Positions 1 through 11,928 of a DNA stretch of 64,000 bases are shown one piece after another. Made by a program: the position numbers and the translations under genes. Under the pieces are notes generated by a model, which was not told the DNA's origin, searched no databases, and was given only the letters and a program-made list of their open reading frames with translations. The DNA lies in contig CM077116.1 in assembly GCA_039619475.1 (NCBI GenBank), forward strand, positions 202,887,117 to 202,951,116, read 5' to 3'. Source of the DNA: Icerya purchasi. Its lineage: Eukaryota; Arthropoda; Insecta; Hemiptera; Monophlebidae. Numbering within the stretch: position 1 is the first letter of the stretch; the number at the start of each line of letters is the position of its first letter.

Positions 1-629
1 GCAATCATTTGTAAAGTACATTTCATTTATTTTTATTAATCACATTATCATTGAAAAATTGTTAGCACTTTCAAACTTTTCGATAATATTAAATCTGCCA
101 GAACTATAACCTAATGCCTAGAGACTGTTTTTATTCTCTTTTCGGTTTAATTTGTTTATAATTACGAAAAATTTGATTTTGAGTTATAATGAATATGGAG
201 GAAAGAATACGATTTGTAATTTAGCTGAAGTGTCATTAATCATATAATTCTATGTATTAATGGGAATAAAATTTAATGATTGATATAGATATTTCTTCGA
301 AAATTTTTAATCGTAATTTTTTTCTTGGTTACTAGTTAGTATATACAGGTACCCTCGTTTAACATGATTAATCCGTGATACCAAAATGCTGCGTTAATCG
401 AGAATTCGTTTCGCTTCCAAAAAAAAAAAAACAAAAAAAAAAAAGCGGTTTAATTGGTTATTAAATCATATATAAAATGTACATATTTTGTTTTTTAATC
501 CTATTTTTTTTGCATACAGTCTTTTGAACAATAAGTAGCAATGTTAATTTATGTAAACCATGGTAGAACGCTTCCTATTGGCCACTATTCCTTACTTGTA
601 GATACATTATAGTTGGACTATGTTGAACT
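1..629. other. AT-rich non-coding flank
   Basis: No coding signal was seen. It is mostly A/T runs. A short stretch at about 348-425 has a 'ccctcg..ttaac..ttaatcc' pattern that resembles the ends of pogo/Tigger-type elements. No partner inverted repeat was found, so no element is called. Confidence 0.4.
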
Positions 630-2115
630 ATATAAATTAATGACTACGGACGAAATTCCAGTGTTCAACTAATGCGTCGTTTCCATCGTCTGAATCGTAC
701 GCTATTTTGCGAAAGATTAGCTGCTAGGGGTTTGATGTGGTTCCCAAGTCGATGAAAGTATCTTCCAACAAAGGTCGTAATTACTTCTTTAACCGTTGGA
801 ATGCAGAGGTATTTGTGTATATCATCATTACGGACCAACCATGGTGCCGCCAAAATATCTCGTAGGACTTTGAAATCTTTGTATATTGTTTAGATTGAAA
901 TGCTCGTCGTTGCCCAGATTTGAATACTATATGTTCACACAGGTTCTAAGATTGCCCTGTTTAGTAGCACTTTATTTTTAACTGATAAAGATGAATTTTT
1001 GTTCATTAATCAACGCAGGCTGCAGTATTTGATGTCTAGTTGCTTTCGTTTTGCAATAATATGATTTCCTTGAAGGTGAGCCGTTGGTCAAGATGTAACC
1101 CGAGATATTTCACAACACATGAATTGGGAATTGTCTGTTCATTCAACTGGATCAGCAAATTTTAAACAAAACCTGTTTGGACTTTAATTCGTTAACTGCA
1201 ACTCTCCATTGTTTAAGCCATTTCTCTGCACATGGCAGATGGTTTTGTAGCTGTTCGGTGGCTATGATGTTATCTCGGTAAGTTGATAAAATAGCTGTGT
1301 CATTAGCAAACATAGCTCTATGGTTGTATTAATATTTTCTGCGAAGTCGTATGTATAAATCTGATAGAATACTGGTCCCAGTACACTGCCTTGCGGTACT
1401 CCTGACTCTATAGGGTACATTCATGAAAAACCGTCATTCACATCAACATGAAAGTGTTTTTCTGCTACGTAGGACTCTATTAGCAGGTAATAGGAACGAA
1501 GCAGTTGATGTTTTAGCTTATATAGTAATCCAGTATGCCAAACCTTGTCAAAAGGTTTCTCAACGTCGAAAAAAATTGCAGTACAATGTTTTTTTTCTTC
1601 AAAGCTTTTTGCTTATGATGTCACCTATTCTGTGTGATTGCTCTTTTGTACTGTGGTGGTTAACCAAATTGATAATCGGGTATCACTTTATTTTCTTCGA
1701 GAATAGGTTTTATTCTTCTGAGTAGGATTTTTTCAAAGAGTTTAGGGAAGATTGGTAATAAGCTAATAGGTCTGCAGGAAGTCGTTTCATGTTGAGGTTT
1801 TCCCGGTTTTGGGATCATTTAACTATTGTAGCAAATTTCCATTGTATCAGAAAGTAGCCAGTTCCAAGAATTGCATTGAAAATGTGCGTCAACAATATTA
1901 CAGCTTTTCTTGGCATTCTCTTAATGATATTAGCTGTGATCAAATCATACCCCGGTGCCTTCTTTGGATTTAGATGTTTTCGTATGTATGTGCCTTTACT
2001 TCCACAGGAGATGTTGGCTTTATTGGGAGTGACATCTGAAATGGTACTTGCAAATATTTTTCTGTCTTCTTCATGGCTTGGAGTACCACTTTGATGCGGT
2101 TGGAACACAAATTGT
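630..2115 (-). pseudogene. Jockey-type non-LTR retrotransposon relic, reverse transcriptase to C-terminus
   Basis: Read on the minus strand in three shifting frames, this is the reverse transcriptase of a Jockey-clade LINE, truncated at its 5' side. Motifs in order are KKAPGYDLIT (near 1940-1965), FDKVWHTGLLYKL (near 1525-1565), SGVPQGSVLGP (near 1375-1410), a catalytic-box remnant FANDTAIL (near 1289-1312), and the thumb and tail ending in FRRWKRR (near 670). The box is normally FADD, so the first catalytic Asp is replaced by Asn. Several frameshifts and stops break the frame, so it is dead. The family copies itself by target-primed reverse transcription. The upstream endonuclease and ORF1 are missing. 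It resembles the copy at 24-26.7 kb in the same blocks and in its Arg-rich tail. Confidence 0.85.
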
Positions 2116-3244
2116 AAAAAAAAAGTATGTATTGATTTATTTTTACATACACAAGGTTTTTATTCACAAAATTTAAACGAATTGTTTGTCGAGGACTTTG
2201 CCGCTGTCTTTTATAGCAATCGACAACATTCTTAATCGTTCTGATTATAACTTCAATATTTGGATCGCATTATTTTGCATCTTACCGTAAAATGTAGTTA
2301 AACACTGAACAGTTTTCACACCTTGATTAATTAAAAACATATTTCGGAGGATAAAATTCCAAAATGATTATGGCCATTTTTTTTCTATTTATGTTTACGA
2401 TATTTTTATTTTTTCTCGCAACAGTGCGAAGTCTTTCCTAACAGTTACCATTAGCTGGTAATTCTTCGATATCCTGTTTTTCCGTTTCAAATCCTGTCAG
2501 ACTACCGAGTGGAATTACCTATTGTGATATTTCCAGACACATGCTAATCTGTGTTCTGTTTTATTTTGCCCTACGATTTTGTCACGTTTAGATGATGTGA
2601 CGAAATGTGCAGTGGCAAGTAGTATAAATCGAAAGCTAAATCACGATAAACTGGGGGCGCTATCAGTTTTAACGGTGTAAAACAAGGTATATCTGTGTGT
2701 ATACGTATTACAGCGGTTTCTCATAAAAATTATAATTTTAGCTAATTTTTGGTAGAAGGTGAAAAAAAAATTGCATTATATAAATTCATCAATAAACACA
2801 ATAATTGATTAATGCATACATATATACATATATATATATATATACGGTGTTGGTTTCATTCCAGACTTTAAATTCTGTACCATTTCTTGGAAATTATTAT
2901 TTTTTTTTTGCAAATGCATTTGTTGTTTCGTAATATTTTTTAAATAAGTAAAAGCATAATTATTTTACTTATTCACTATCTCGATTACAGTGTTTAGGTA
3001 AGAACAAATCGTTTTATAATCGTTCCGATGTAAAAATAGTAAGTTCGCTGCATTCGATGGTATACTTCAAAAGCGGAGAATTTTTAAGTTTTATTAAAGG
3101 AAAAAATTTACCCCCAAACATAATGAACCAGTATGTAAAATAATAAATAAATATTCAACGTTTGATAAAATTTCATTTGAAAATGGGTATTAAATTAGAT
3201 AATTTCACAATAAGTAAATGCAATGTCAGTTTACAACTATCTAA
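2116..3244. other. AT-rich non-coding stretch
   Basis: No exon or RNA gene was recognised. It contains a (TA)n tract near 2818-2846 and several T runs. If the candidate RIC3 3' exons below are right, this lies downstream of that gene. Confidence 0.4.
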
Positions 3245-3383
3245 ACCAGTTAGTTGGTTAGACAGCCAGGTAGTATCTAGTTCAAATTCCGCTGCCGCGC
3301 ATTGATAATACAAAACAATTTTACTCGCACTAGGTTAATGTCCACAGTTGACGAGTCCAAAAATAATAAATAAATAAATAAAG
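3245..3383 (+). repeat. tRNA-derived SINE, copy A
   Basis: This is one of four dispersed copies of the same short element. It has a tRNA-like head with an A-box-like 'gttagttggttaga' and a B-box-like 'agttcaaattcc'. A conserved 'gctgccgcgcattg' follows, then a body with 'ttaatgtccacagttgac'. It ends in an A-rich (aaat)n tail. SINEs of this type are transcribed by RNA polymerase III and moved by a partner LINE. The 5' boundary is approximate. Confidence 0.65.
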
Positions 3384-4571
3384 AATAATAATAAAACTAT
3401 TTCAATTTAAGTATATAATTGGAATGAAACAAAATTCTATTCGTAGAGATGATTGTTAATTTTCATAATCGAAACATGTAATAACAGTGGCAGATCATCG
3501 GATTTCGTTAAAAATTATCTAAACACTACACTCTAAATGTGTTTTTTTTTGGTTTTTTTTTTTTTTTTAAAGTGGAACGTTTTAAATTAATCTTAAGGTA
3601 GAAAAATAAAGTAATTGAAAAGTTTCGCTAAAAACAAGTGAAATCCTAATTTAAATGTGAAAAAATTTGGTCTGTCTTTTTGTCCGATTACTTCCGATCA
3701 GCCACTGTGCAAAATAATAAACTATATAAAATTAACAAAATAAATAAAACAGCTCGGTAATGGGAAAGCAAATGAAAACGTAAAACAAAGAAAAAAAGAT
3801 ACAACTAATCACAATACTCTTAGATAATATCTAGTAACAGCATTATGAATTCACAAATAACAACGTATTAGATTAAAACGGTAAATCTATTGTAAAACGG
3901 AACTTACGCAACCGTCACTCAATAAATGCTTTTCAGAATAAATAAGCCAAGATGTTTAAAACTAAAAGCTAATTAGCGGATTTAAAAAATGAGCAAAGTT
4001 ATTAAAAGCATTTTTCTTTTTTAATACATACGTATATATGTAGGATAATAAAAAAAAAAAAAATAAAGGAAAAAAAGCTACATCGATCTGTTAAATCATA
4101 TTTTTTCTGTACTGTAAATTTGAAAAAATCAATAATCTCATTGCAGACCGGTAATACGAATAAACATATAAATAAAAAAGCATCATGCTACAAAAATAAC
4201 TTTATAATATTTTATATTTAATTGCTTTTTGCTTAATGTTTTATACATAAAATTAAATATGTCTAGGTTAGTATTTAGTCGTTGCTCATTTTTAATAGAA
4301 TGCATCTCGGTACTTAGTTGCAAAAATCATCAGCGAAAGCTATGGAGAGATAAGATTAAAAAAATTGTTAATTCCTTAGTATAGAAAATTGGAATTAAGT
4401 GCTTCAGATAGTAGCACTAACATTTTCGTAGTTTTATATTTGATTTTGGAAAATGTTTACTTTTAACTGCAATGCAAAAATGATTTAAATTTGTAAAAGT
4501 TTTTTTTTGCTTTTGATTTCAAATCGAAATTTAAGAAACATTCAACGAGTATTTATGTATATATAAATTTG
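3384..4571. other. AT-rich non-coding stretch
   Basis: A-rich and T-rich runs only. No splice-flanked coding segment or repeat family was recognised. Confidence 0.4.
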
Positions 4572-4639
4572 TTATTCATCTTCATCATATGTATTGACTC
4601 TGCCCAAGAACAGTTCCAGTCTTTCGTTTTTCCCTTTTT
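4572..4639 (-). CDS. Candidate terminal coding exon (possible 3' end of the RIC3 gene)
   Basis: On the minus strand an acceptor (a CA-repeat run ending in 'acacag') is followed by an open frame of 22 codons. It contains GKNERLELFLGRVNTYDEDE and then a TAA at 4572-4574. The acidic tail and balanced composition look like real protein in a region where most frames are broken. The exon enters in phase 1. That matches an alternative donor inside the 9153-9256 candidate exon (split at 9206), which would join the two. The (GT)n microsatellite at 4641-4670 sits exactly in the polypyrimidine position of the acceptor. No family was recognised from this peptide alone. Assignment to RIC3 is inference from strand, order and phase. 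Confidence 0.35.
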
Positions 4640-4672
4640 CTGTGTGTGTGTGTGTGTGTATGTGTGTTTGTG

Positions 4673-6336
4673 GATCGGCAAGAGGTTGAATCATTAATTC
4701 TAAAAAAATTGTAGGTTATTTAGGGGTTTCTTAAAATTATTTATTCAGAAAAAAAAACAAAAAAAAAAAACTATTCGATTATCCACATTTATAGATTTAC
4801 CTTTTTATTATAATTTGCCATTGTGGAAAACTGATGAAGCGGAAGAGTTAGATACCAGCGATTCCCCATGAGAGTGCCAATAGTTTCGCCAAATTAAATT
4901 AACACAGATTTTTGTAGTTATTAAAATTCGTACTAGTTAGCGACAACATAAGTTAACATTTAACTTGATTAATGGACGAAACTTTGATAATGATTTAAAC
5001 AAACGCGGAGTAATTGATTCTTTACTAGAAATAGATTGACATATATGTAGTTAATTTACAACTCCCACAGTTGTAAAATTAAGAGAAATATTAAAATTTC
5101 ACGAGACGAAAATTATTCTTTGACAACAATTAATAGTTTGAAAGTGATTTAAAAGATAAATTATGGGAGGACTATAAAATATAACAAGTACAGTCTTTCT
5201 TTGAAAACATCATTAATGGATTTCCCTGTTACATTAGGGAGTTTATTTTTGTCCAATAGAATACATTCGCAAAAGTGCTGATTTAAATTTCAGATTACGA
5301 ACAAATATTTAAACAGTTTTTGTAAGAACAAAATTCCATCGCTTCCAAATCAACAAATTTTGTATACAAAAAAAGATTACATCATTAGCAGCTAATGTTC
5401 AATAACGAGCAAATTAAGTTCTTGACGAATCAATTTCGGCCGTAAGGTATGAAATTAAGAGAAAAAAAAATAAGGGAAAAATATTTAATGAACGATTAAA
5501 TAAAAAACACATGACCTAAATAAGTAACAATAAAACAATAAAAAATATATCGAATTGCTGTTATTCCTTTTTTAATAAATGGTATAGAAGTTTTGCTAGG
5601 AATGAGGTACAAAGAAGAATTTACCTAAAAAAAAAAAAAAAAAAAAAACATTTTGCAACATTTAGACATTCTTTATTATAAACCGTTTTCACGAATTATT
5701 TAATACTTATATAAACCACTGAAATGTATAGTGTGATTATACAGAAAAGTGAGGCGAAATCTGAACTTTCCAATGGTTAGTGTTCCTGCGATTTTTTTAA
5801 AAAAAAAGTCAGGCACTTAGAATAATTCGCTAATCGAATAGTAATAAAATTCTTTAATATCATAATAGGTTAGTATTTTCCCAATTAAACAAAAGAAATT
5901 TATTTACTAAACTTCATGTAGCGTGAAATATTTAAAAAAGTTAAAAAATAGCAGTCTTCTTTATTTCTAAATTAACATTTAAAAAGATCTAATTGAATTA
6001 AATTATAAATAAAAAAAAACACATTTTTAAAATTATTCCATTTCAAGAGTTTAAAATTATTATTACTAGTCTCAGTCAAAAGTTGAGATCATATTGTTCA
6101 TCTGCCACGTCAAAATAGAGTGACAAAAGATAGCAATAATATATTGCTAGACAATTTAGAAGACAGAAATGCATATTTTCTTTGTCTACCATACTTTCAA
6201 CGTATAACTGAAAAAATAAATAAAAGAAAAATATATAGTTTGGTTCATTATTTATAGAAAAATTAGTTTTCTACATAGCTCATACATTGTCTCCCAATCT
6301 TAAAATAATTTATTATTTATATACGATTTTTTTATT
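4673..6336. other. AT-rich non-coding stretch
   Basis: No coding or RNA gene signal. Poly-A runs occur near 4750-4770 and 5627-5648. A long (TA)n tract at about 6337-6360 abuts the transposon that starts at 6362. Confidence 0.4.
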
Positions 6337-6804
6337 ATATATATATATATATATATATATACCGGGTGTCCCAAACCACCCGTACACCCCTTATAAAATC
6401 TAGAATACCTAGTAAAATGAAAAATTTGAAGTTTCACATTAGTAAATTGACTGCGTCACATTGATGGGAAATATTTTCGAGTTCCGCTCACCACCGGAAG
6501 TTAGTTTTTTAAAATGAAACGAGGTATTTTTTTTTACGGATTCCGACGTTACTCTGAAAAATAGGATACCGAAACATTTTTTCTGAAACTCCTATTTTCA
6601 ACTCTAAAATGTCGTCTGAAATCTTATTTTTGCAAAACATGTATTTAAACAATTAAATAAACTGATTTCATTTAACATAGCAAATGTTCAAACTGAGCTC
6701 CATGTTGCCCACGGCAAGCTCGAACTCTTGTTGGAAACTAATCATCGGCTCGAAGAATTTATTCCGTTGATAAATGCTGAATAGCTCGCATGATTCTGTA
6801 CCAG

Positions 6805-7442
6805 TTCAGATTTATTTTAGATCAATAGCGAAAGTTATTCTGTTTTCGGACGAAGTCATCTTTAAAAGTAATTATGTCAGTAACTGGAACTTTCGTTATT
6901 GGACTAAAACGAATCCGAACTAGTTGAGAAAGGTGGATAATCAACACATCTGGAAAGTGAATGTCTGGTGTGGGATTATTAAGAATGAGATCATTGGTCC
7001 TCTTTTGTTTTTGATGGGAATATGTATAAATAATAGATATTTAGAACTGCTACAAACAGAACTTCCAACTTTGTTGGATAACATTTCTCTTGATGTATGT
7101 CAACGGTTTTGGTTTGCGCAAGACGGTTGTCCAGCATACATCATGAATTGTCCGAACTTAGCTAAATGGAATGTTTCCTAGGAGGTGGATTGATAAACAT
7201 GAGCCAGTTCATTATCCACCTCGCCCGCCAGACTTAACTGTTTTAGACTATTAATCGTGGGAAACCGTAAAACGTATGGTATATACAGAGAGGCCTACAA
7301 CAAGAGAAAATATGGTACACAGAATCATGCAAGCTATTCAGCATTAATCGGCTGAAGAAATTCTTCAAACCGTTGATTCGTTTCAAACAAGAGTTCGAGC
7401 TTGCACTGGGCAACATGGAACTCAGTTTGAACATTTGTTATG
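6805..7442 (+). pseudogene. Degraded Tc1/mariner-like transposase, catalytic core to C-terminus
   Basis: Transposases of this superfamily cut and paste DNA with three catalytic acidic residues. Visible blocks are FSDEVIFK (first Asp, near 6845), VDNQHIWKVNVWCGI (near 6934), IGPLLF, RFWFAQDGCPAY (second Asp, near 7110), PPRPPDLTVLDY (third Asp, near 7220-7250) and the tail RACTGQHGTQFEHLL (to about 7437). The spacing between the second and third Asp is roughly 37-41 residues. Three in-frame stops and at least one frameshift (near 7180) inactivate it. The DNA-binding N-terminus is absent. The WCGI..QDGCPAH..EHL layout is typical of a group common in insect genomes. Confidence 0.75.
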
Positions 7443-7590
7443 TTAAATGAAACCAGTTTATTTAACTGTTTAAATACATGTACATTGCTGTTTGTCTGGA
7501 TAATATTCATTTCATACATGTTTTGAAAAATGAGATTTCAGAAGACAGTTTAGAATTGAAAATAGGAGTTTGAGAAAAAATGTTTCAAAC

Positions 7591-8082
7591 AAAAGTTTCT
7601 TATTGGAACGAAGTTCTTATACGCGGCTTGTCGGTAGTAGTAAACTGACAGAAAAGGCGAGATAACGAAAATCGCGTTATACGTCGTCCGGCAGGCGACC
7701 TTCACTATGACTTTTTCTACTAAATACGCGTGTGTGTGTGTGTGTGTGTGTGCGAGCGAGTATCGAGATTCGAGCAGCAAGCACCGTACGCGGTCAGCTG
7801 TATAAGTTGAATTCTAAATACGTGTACATCTTATTGAATTTGAAAATTGGCGCGTTTTTTTTTGTGCGACGTTACTACACTTTAACGAGTCTGATGATTT
7901 ATTTATTGTTCTTGTTTTAATTAATTCATACGGGATTCGTATTTTTTGTTTTAATTCATACGGGGGATTTATATATTGTGTGTCATTTTTTATCGTATAC
8001 TTTACGAATGACTTTATACTTGTATATCTATCGAAAAGTGAAAGGAACTTCGTTCCTACCGGGTGTCCCTCATTAGACACCA
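7591..8082. mobile_element. Insertion nested in the right arm, with short inverted ends
   Basis: The right arm of the host element carries about 490 bp that the left arm lacks. Near its edges are the inverted motifs 'ggaacgaagttc' (7605-7616) and 'ggaacttcgttcc' (8044-8056). A second 'taccgggtgtccct' resembling the outer end of the host element lies at about 8057-8070. A (GT)n tract lies at 7730-7752. No protein is evident. It is probably a non-autonomous element; its exact ends are uncertain. Confidence 0.5.
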
Positions 8083-8308
8083 CTTCTATTTTTTTTTTCA
8101 GAGTAACGTCGGAATCTGTAAAAAAATACCTCATTTCATTTTAAAAAACTAACTTCCGGTTCCAACGGGTCACTTCCGGTGGGGGGCAGAACTCGAAAAT
8201 ATTTCCAGTCGATGTGCGCAGTCAATTTACTAATATGAGATTTTAAATTTTTTATTTAATAGGTATTCTAGAGTTTATGAGGGACACGTACGGGTGGTTT
8301 AGACCATC

Positions 8309-9152
8309 GCGGTTTAATTTTTTTTTGTAAATGTTAAAAAACGCAAAAAACCATATATTTATACGTTTATACAACATTTAAACTATGGTCTAATAAGAAA
8401 TGTTATAATTTTTCCGTACAGATAAATACATAGTATAAATGCATTAAGTAATTATTTCTTTCTTTAAATAATTTAAAAAAGAAAAACATGGTTCTAAAAA
8501 TTATTTGTTTCAACCGAAGAAACTTTATTTTCCCATAAAAGTTTCGTGCCTTTCCAAAAATGTCACAGAATTAAAAAGTGTTTCCTTCATAATAATGAAA
8601 TAACTTCGTAAAATACAATAATTTTAATGTTTTTTTTTTTTACTAATTTTTGAATTATATAAAAAGATTTCATACCTACATTTATATAAAAGAACAGTAT
8701 TATTTTTACATTTTAAGTAATAGGCATTTTGCATTATTTAATTAAAAAAAAGAAAGAATAAGTAGTTCAATAAATAAACGTACCGATTTTGGTACCCGAA
8801 ATTAGTCGGCATTTTCGTATAATTTTTTTTTTTAAATATTTTTTGAGTTAGAGTTTTTTCTGTTTATATATTAAATATTATTTTTATTTATTATTATATG
8901 TTTAATTAATTTTTTATTTAAAATTTTTTACTTGTAAAACAAGAACTATTTATTTACTACTAAAAAAAACTAATAAAATTAATTTAGTGGACACGCAACC
9001 ATAGAGAACGAGATCAGCAGTAAGTTAAAAAATTTAGCGAATACAAGTTAGTTGATATAAGATAATGCGAAACAAAATAAGACAAAAATGCCAAACTAAA
9101 AAACTTTAAAAAAACAAAACAACAAAAACATAAATAATATCGAACGGAGTAC
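8309..9152. other. AT-rich non-coding stretch
   Basis: Nothing recognisable beyond A/T runs. It would be intronic if the flanking RIC3 3' exon candidates are correct. Confidence 0.4.
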
Positions 9153-9256
9153 CTCTTTCAGTTGATCAGTATCAATCTCGCTGATGGAAGACATTGATTT
9201 CTTACTATCAAGTTCACGATTCACTTCTTCAAGAAGTCCAGAAAATGCAGAGACTA
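9153..9256 (-). CDS. Candidate internal exon, probably 3' part of the RIC3-like gene
   Basis: The minus strand shows an acceptor ('ttttgagcag') and a 34-codon open frame that includes SAFSGLLEEVNRELDSKK and ISEIDTDQLKE. It is followed by a donor (GAG/gtactc at 9153). It enters in phase 1 and leaves in phase 0. A stronger-looking internal donor (GATA/gtaag) would end it at 9206 in phase 1 and join in frame to the candidate terminal exon at 4639. The Leu/Glu-rich peptide fits a coiled-coil tail. RIC3 proteins carry coiled coils after the second membrane segment, but this stretch alone was not recognised. The preceding known exon (20473-20591) leaves in phase 0, so at least one exon between them is missing from this reading. 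Confidence 0.5.
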
Positions 9257-9544
9257 CTGCTCAAAAGAAACACAACCCTAACATATGTTATTTCTATCTT
9301 TGCTTATTATTTACAAATTTCAATTTACACATTATTAATAAAACATACGCGTTAGAACTCGAAAGAAGTTGTCCTCTCTCATTAATACATTCTGACAGAC
9401 TTTAGAATCAATTCGGAATAATAAATCATATATACATATATACAGATATAAACATACACATATATATATATATATAACAATACATTCCCACCAATTATAT
9501 TAATATATGACACACAGTTAAGCAAACTTAAAATATCCATTGTA

Positions 9545-9800
9545 CAGGGTGCGGCGGCATAACTTCCTTTTTTTTAAAAATGCGCCACTTCGTTTTTCTA
9601 CTAAATTTTGTTAAAGAGAAATAATAATAAAGCAGAAAATCGAAATAACGGATACTCTAGATCCCCCCAATTGGGGCAATATGTATGCTTCTTCCCTTGA
9701 AGTTTTATTTCGATTTTCTGCTTATTATTTCTCTTTAACAAAATGTAGTAGAAAAAAATGGCGCATTTAAAAAAATGGCGCGTTATGCTGCCACACCCTG
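9545..9800. mobile_element. 256-bp palindromic MITE with TA target duplication
   Basis: Terminal inverted repeats 'cagggtgcggcggcataac' and 'gttatgctgccacaccctg' are flanked by TA at 9543-9544 and 9801-9802. The arms pair for roughly 100 bp each, including the 'aaatcgaaata'-type and 'ttctctttaacaaaat' blocks. A short 'ccccccaattgggg' centre lies between them. No coding capacity. The TA duplication fits Tc1/mariner-type transposition of a non-autonomous element. Confidence 0.85.
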
Positions 9801-9802
9801 TA

Positions 9803-11924
9803 TAATAAAAACGTGGGTATTTTTAACACTATTACAGCCTTTTTAAGACTAATTTTAATAGAAAATTTACATTAGCATTATTTATTGTCATCTAATCAAC
9901 TGCAGCATTTCTTCATTTGTTATCATAAATATCTTTCAATTTTATACATTATTCTACTAGTACGTTAAATATGTTTATCGACTTGCTTTTGGCTCACGAT
10001 ACTCCTTTATTTTCAGTTAAAATGTCCGTTAATTAACTTTTTTTCTCCTAAGATTATTACTATAATTTCGTCTTTTTTACGTTTCTTCTGTATTTACATA
10101 TTCACGCATTTATATCTGCTATCTTATTCGATTTTTCATTTACACATTGTAAAATTAGCATTTATATATATTAACTAGGTTAAATTTTAACATTTTATAC
10201 TTTTAATAAATCAGTTACATAAATACATTTTTCAAGAAGTTCTGTCGGAATGTAACTTTAAGAATGCTTTATTTCCTGCATTATAAGGAATTCAATAATA
10301 TCCGTGACTTATGTAATATTCTCGTTATGTACAGCCATATTTAATGTGATTTGATCGACATAAGTATTAAACAAAATTTACTCTGCAATCGTTCGTATTT
10401 TTGTATTTTATTCGGAAAATATATATTTACGCGAATGCAAATTGTCTTCAATATTCACTTCATTGTTTCGTCTGCCTTTTTGTTAGATTCGAGTAATTAT
10501 TTAATAATTAAAAATGCTAATGGTAGAATTTGTTTGCACGGTAAATATAATTATTTTCTGCGCCGTATAACGTTTCGATAAATTGAAACAAATTGACTTT
10601 ACATAGCATCCTGAACAAGAAAAAAAATTTTCTTATTAATTTCGAAATATTAGGGTAATTTTTTTGCAGATTTTCTTTAACCGTGTAACGTTTTTACACG
10701 AAGCACTAGCAATCCTGGCATATGTCATCCTGTATTTTTTTGTTTTTTTTTTTTTAAATTTTCGGCCAGTCTTATGCTGCCAAGTATTCTTACTAAAAAT
10801 TATTAACTTTGATGTACCTCAATCGGTTAAATTTTACGGTTTAATATTTCAGAATAATTTATGGCGGAGATTGCATAAAACACGAAAACTTCTAGGATAT
10901 CAGATCAAAAGATTGTAAACATCATCGCAATATTCCACGAAGAAATTTATTATCGATCACGGACTACTCTACAGATGATAAAAAGTCATACATTAAACAT
11001 TTTTTCGCAACAACAACTTTCAATTTAACAATCAGAAATATTTTAAAAAGATAAAAGCTGGTATCAAGTATATTATAAATAAAATAATAAAAAGATTCTT
11101 AAAAAGATCAATAAACTGAAAAATTAAAGTTGCCCCTATAACTCTATACCACTGTGAGTATGTTAAAATCACTGTTACAATAAATGTAATAATTCAAATA
11201 ATATTAGCAGTCAAACTCTGGTGGAATTACAACAAATTTATTCATAATCACCAATGTAAGTATTAATCTGTACACCTATTTTAAAAACATTTTATTGTTC
11301 AAGCAAAAAATAATAAAAAAAACTGTAAATAAACATCTTTGAATATATAAATTAATTATATATGCACGTTAACTTTCATTGAATTTAAATTCTTTTCAGT
11401 ACTATGTTAATGTAAATATATTAATACGATTTAACTTTTAAAAATAAATGTTTTATGAATTTTTGCGTTTTTTTAAAAAATCGAATTAAAATTAGTTCAT
11501 ATGCGCTTTGCCCTAGTAAAATGAGAGGAGTAGACAAAAAATTAAACTGAATTTTAAAAAATGCTTTGACGCGTATATTTTTTTAACTTTTGAAAAATTT
11601 AAGGAGCGTATTTCATCATGTCTCTAAATTGATAATGATACTCAACGTATTAGACAACAACTGTTCACACAAACCGTAATTCTCTGATCGTTTAATTTAA
11701 TATAATTTCTTTTTTAGCTTTGGTAAACTCCATAATAATGTATAAATATCGATTCTTTACACATTAGCTAAAGTGCTACTCAATTTCTGGTGGATCTAAA
11801 TTGCACATTCAGCCTGGTATTTAATTTCCTTCTATCGGTAGCGTAATAGACATTTTCGCAAATTTCTAAATTCTGGGGAGACGGGGAATACGTCAATGAA
11901 CAACCCTAAGGTAAAAAGGTATTT
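9803..11924. other. AT-rich non-coding stretch
   Basis: No exon with paired splice sites was found, and open frames here are chance. It would be intronic to the RIC3-like gene if the 3' exon candidates are right. Confidence 0.4.
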
Positions 11925-11928
11925 TTAA

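Larger units (their letters stand above)
6362..8308 (+). mobile_element. Tc1/mariner-superfamily transposon with long inverted arms
   Basis: The ends match as inverted repeats. The left end reads 'ccgggtgtcccaaacc..' and the right end, reverse-complemented, reads 'gcgatggtctaaacc..'. Both continue through 'acccgtac', 'tctagaatacct' and 'acttccgg' blocks for about 230 bp. The left arm then continues as an inverted copy of the transposase C-terminal coding region: 6620-6802 matches 7313-7560 reversed. So the left end is an inverted duplicate of the right end, and the N-terminal half of the gene is missing. A second insertion (about 7591-8082) interrupts only the right arm. The element inserted next to a (TA)n tract, so its exact target duplication cannot be read. 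Confidence 0.8.
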
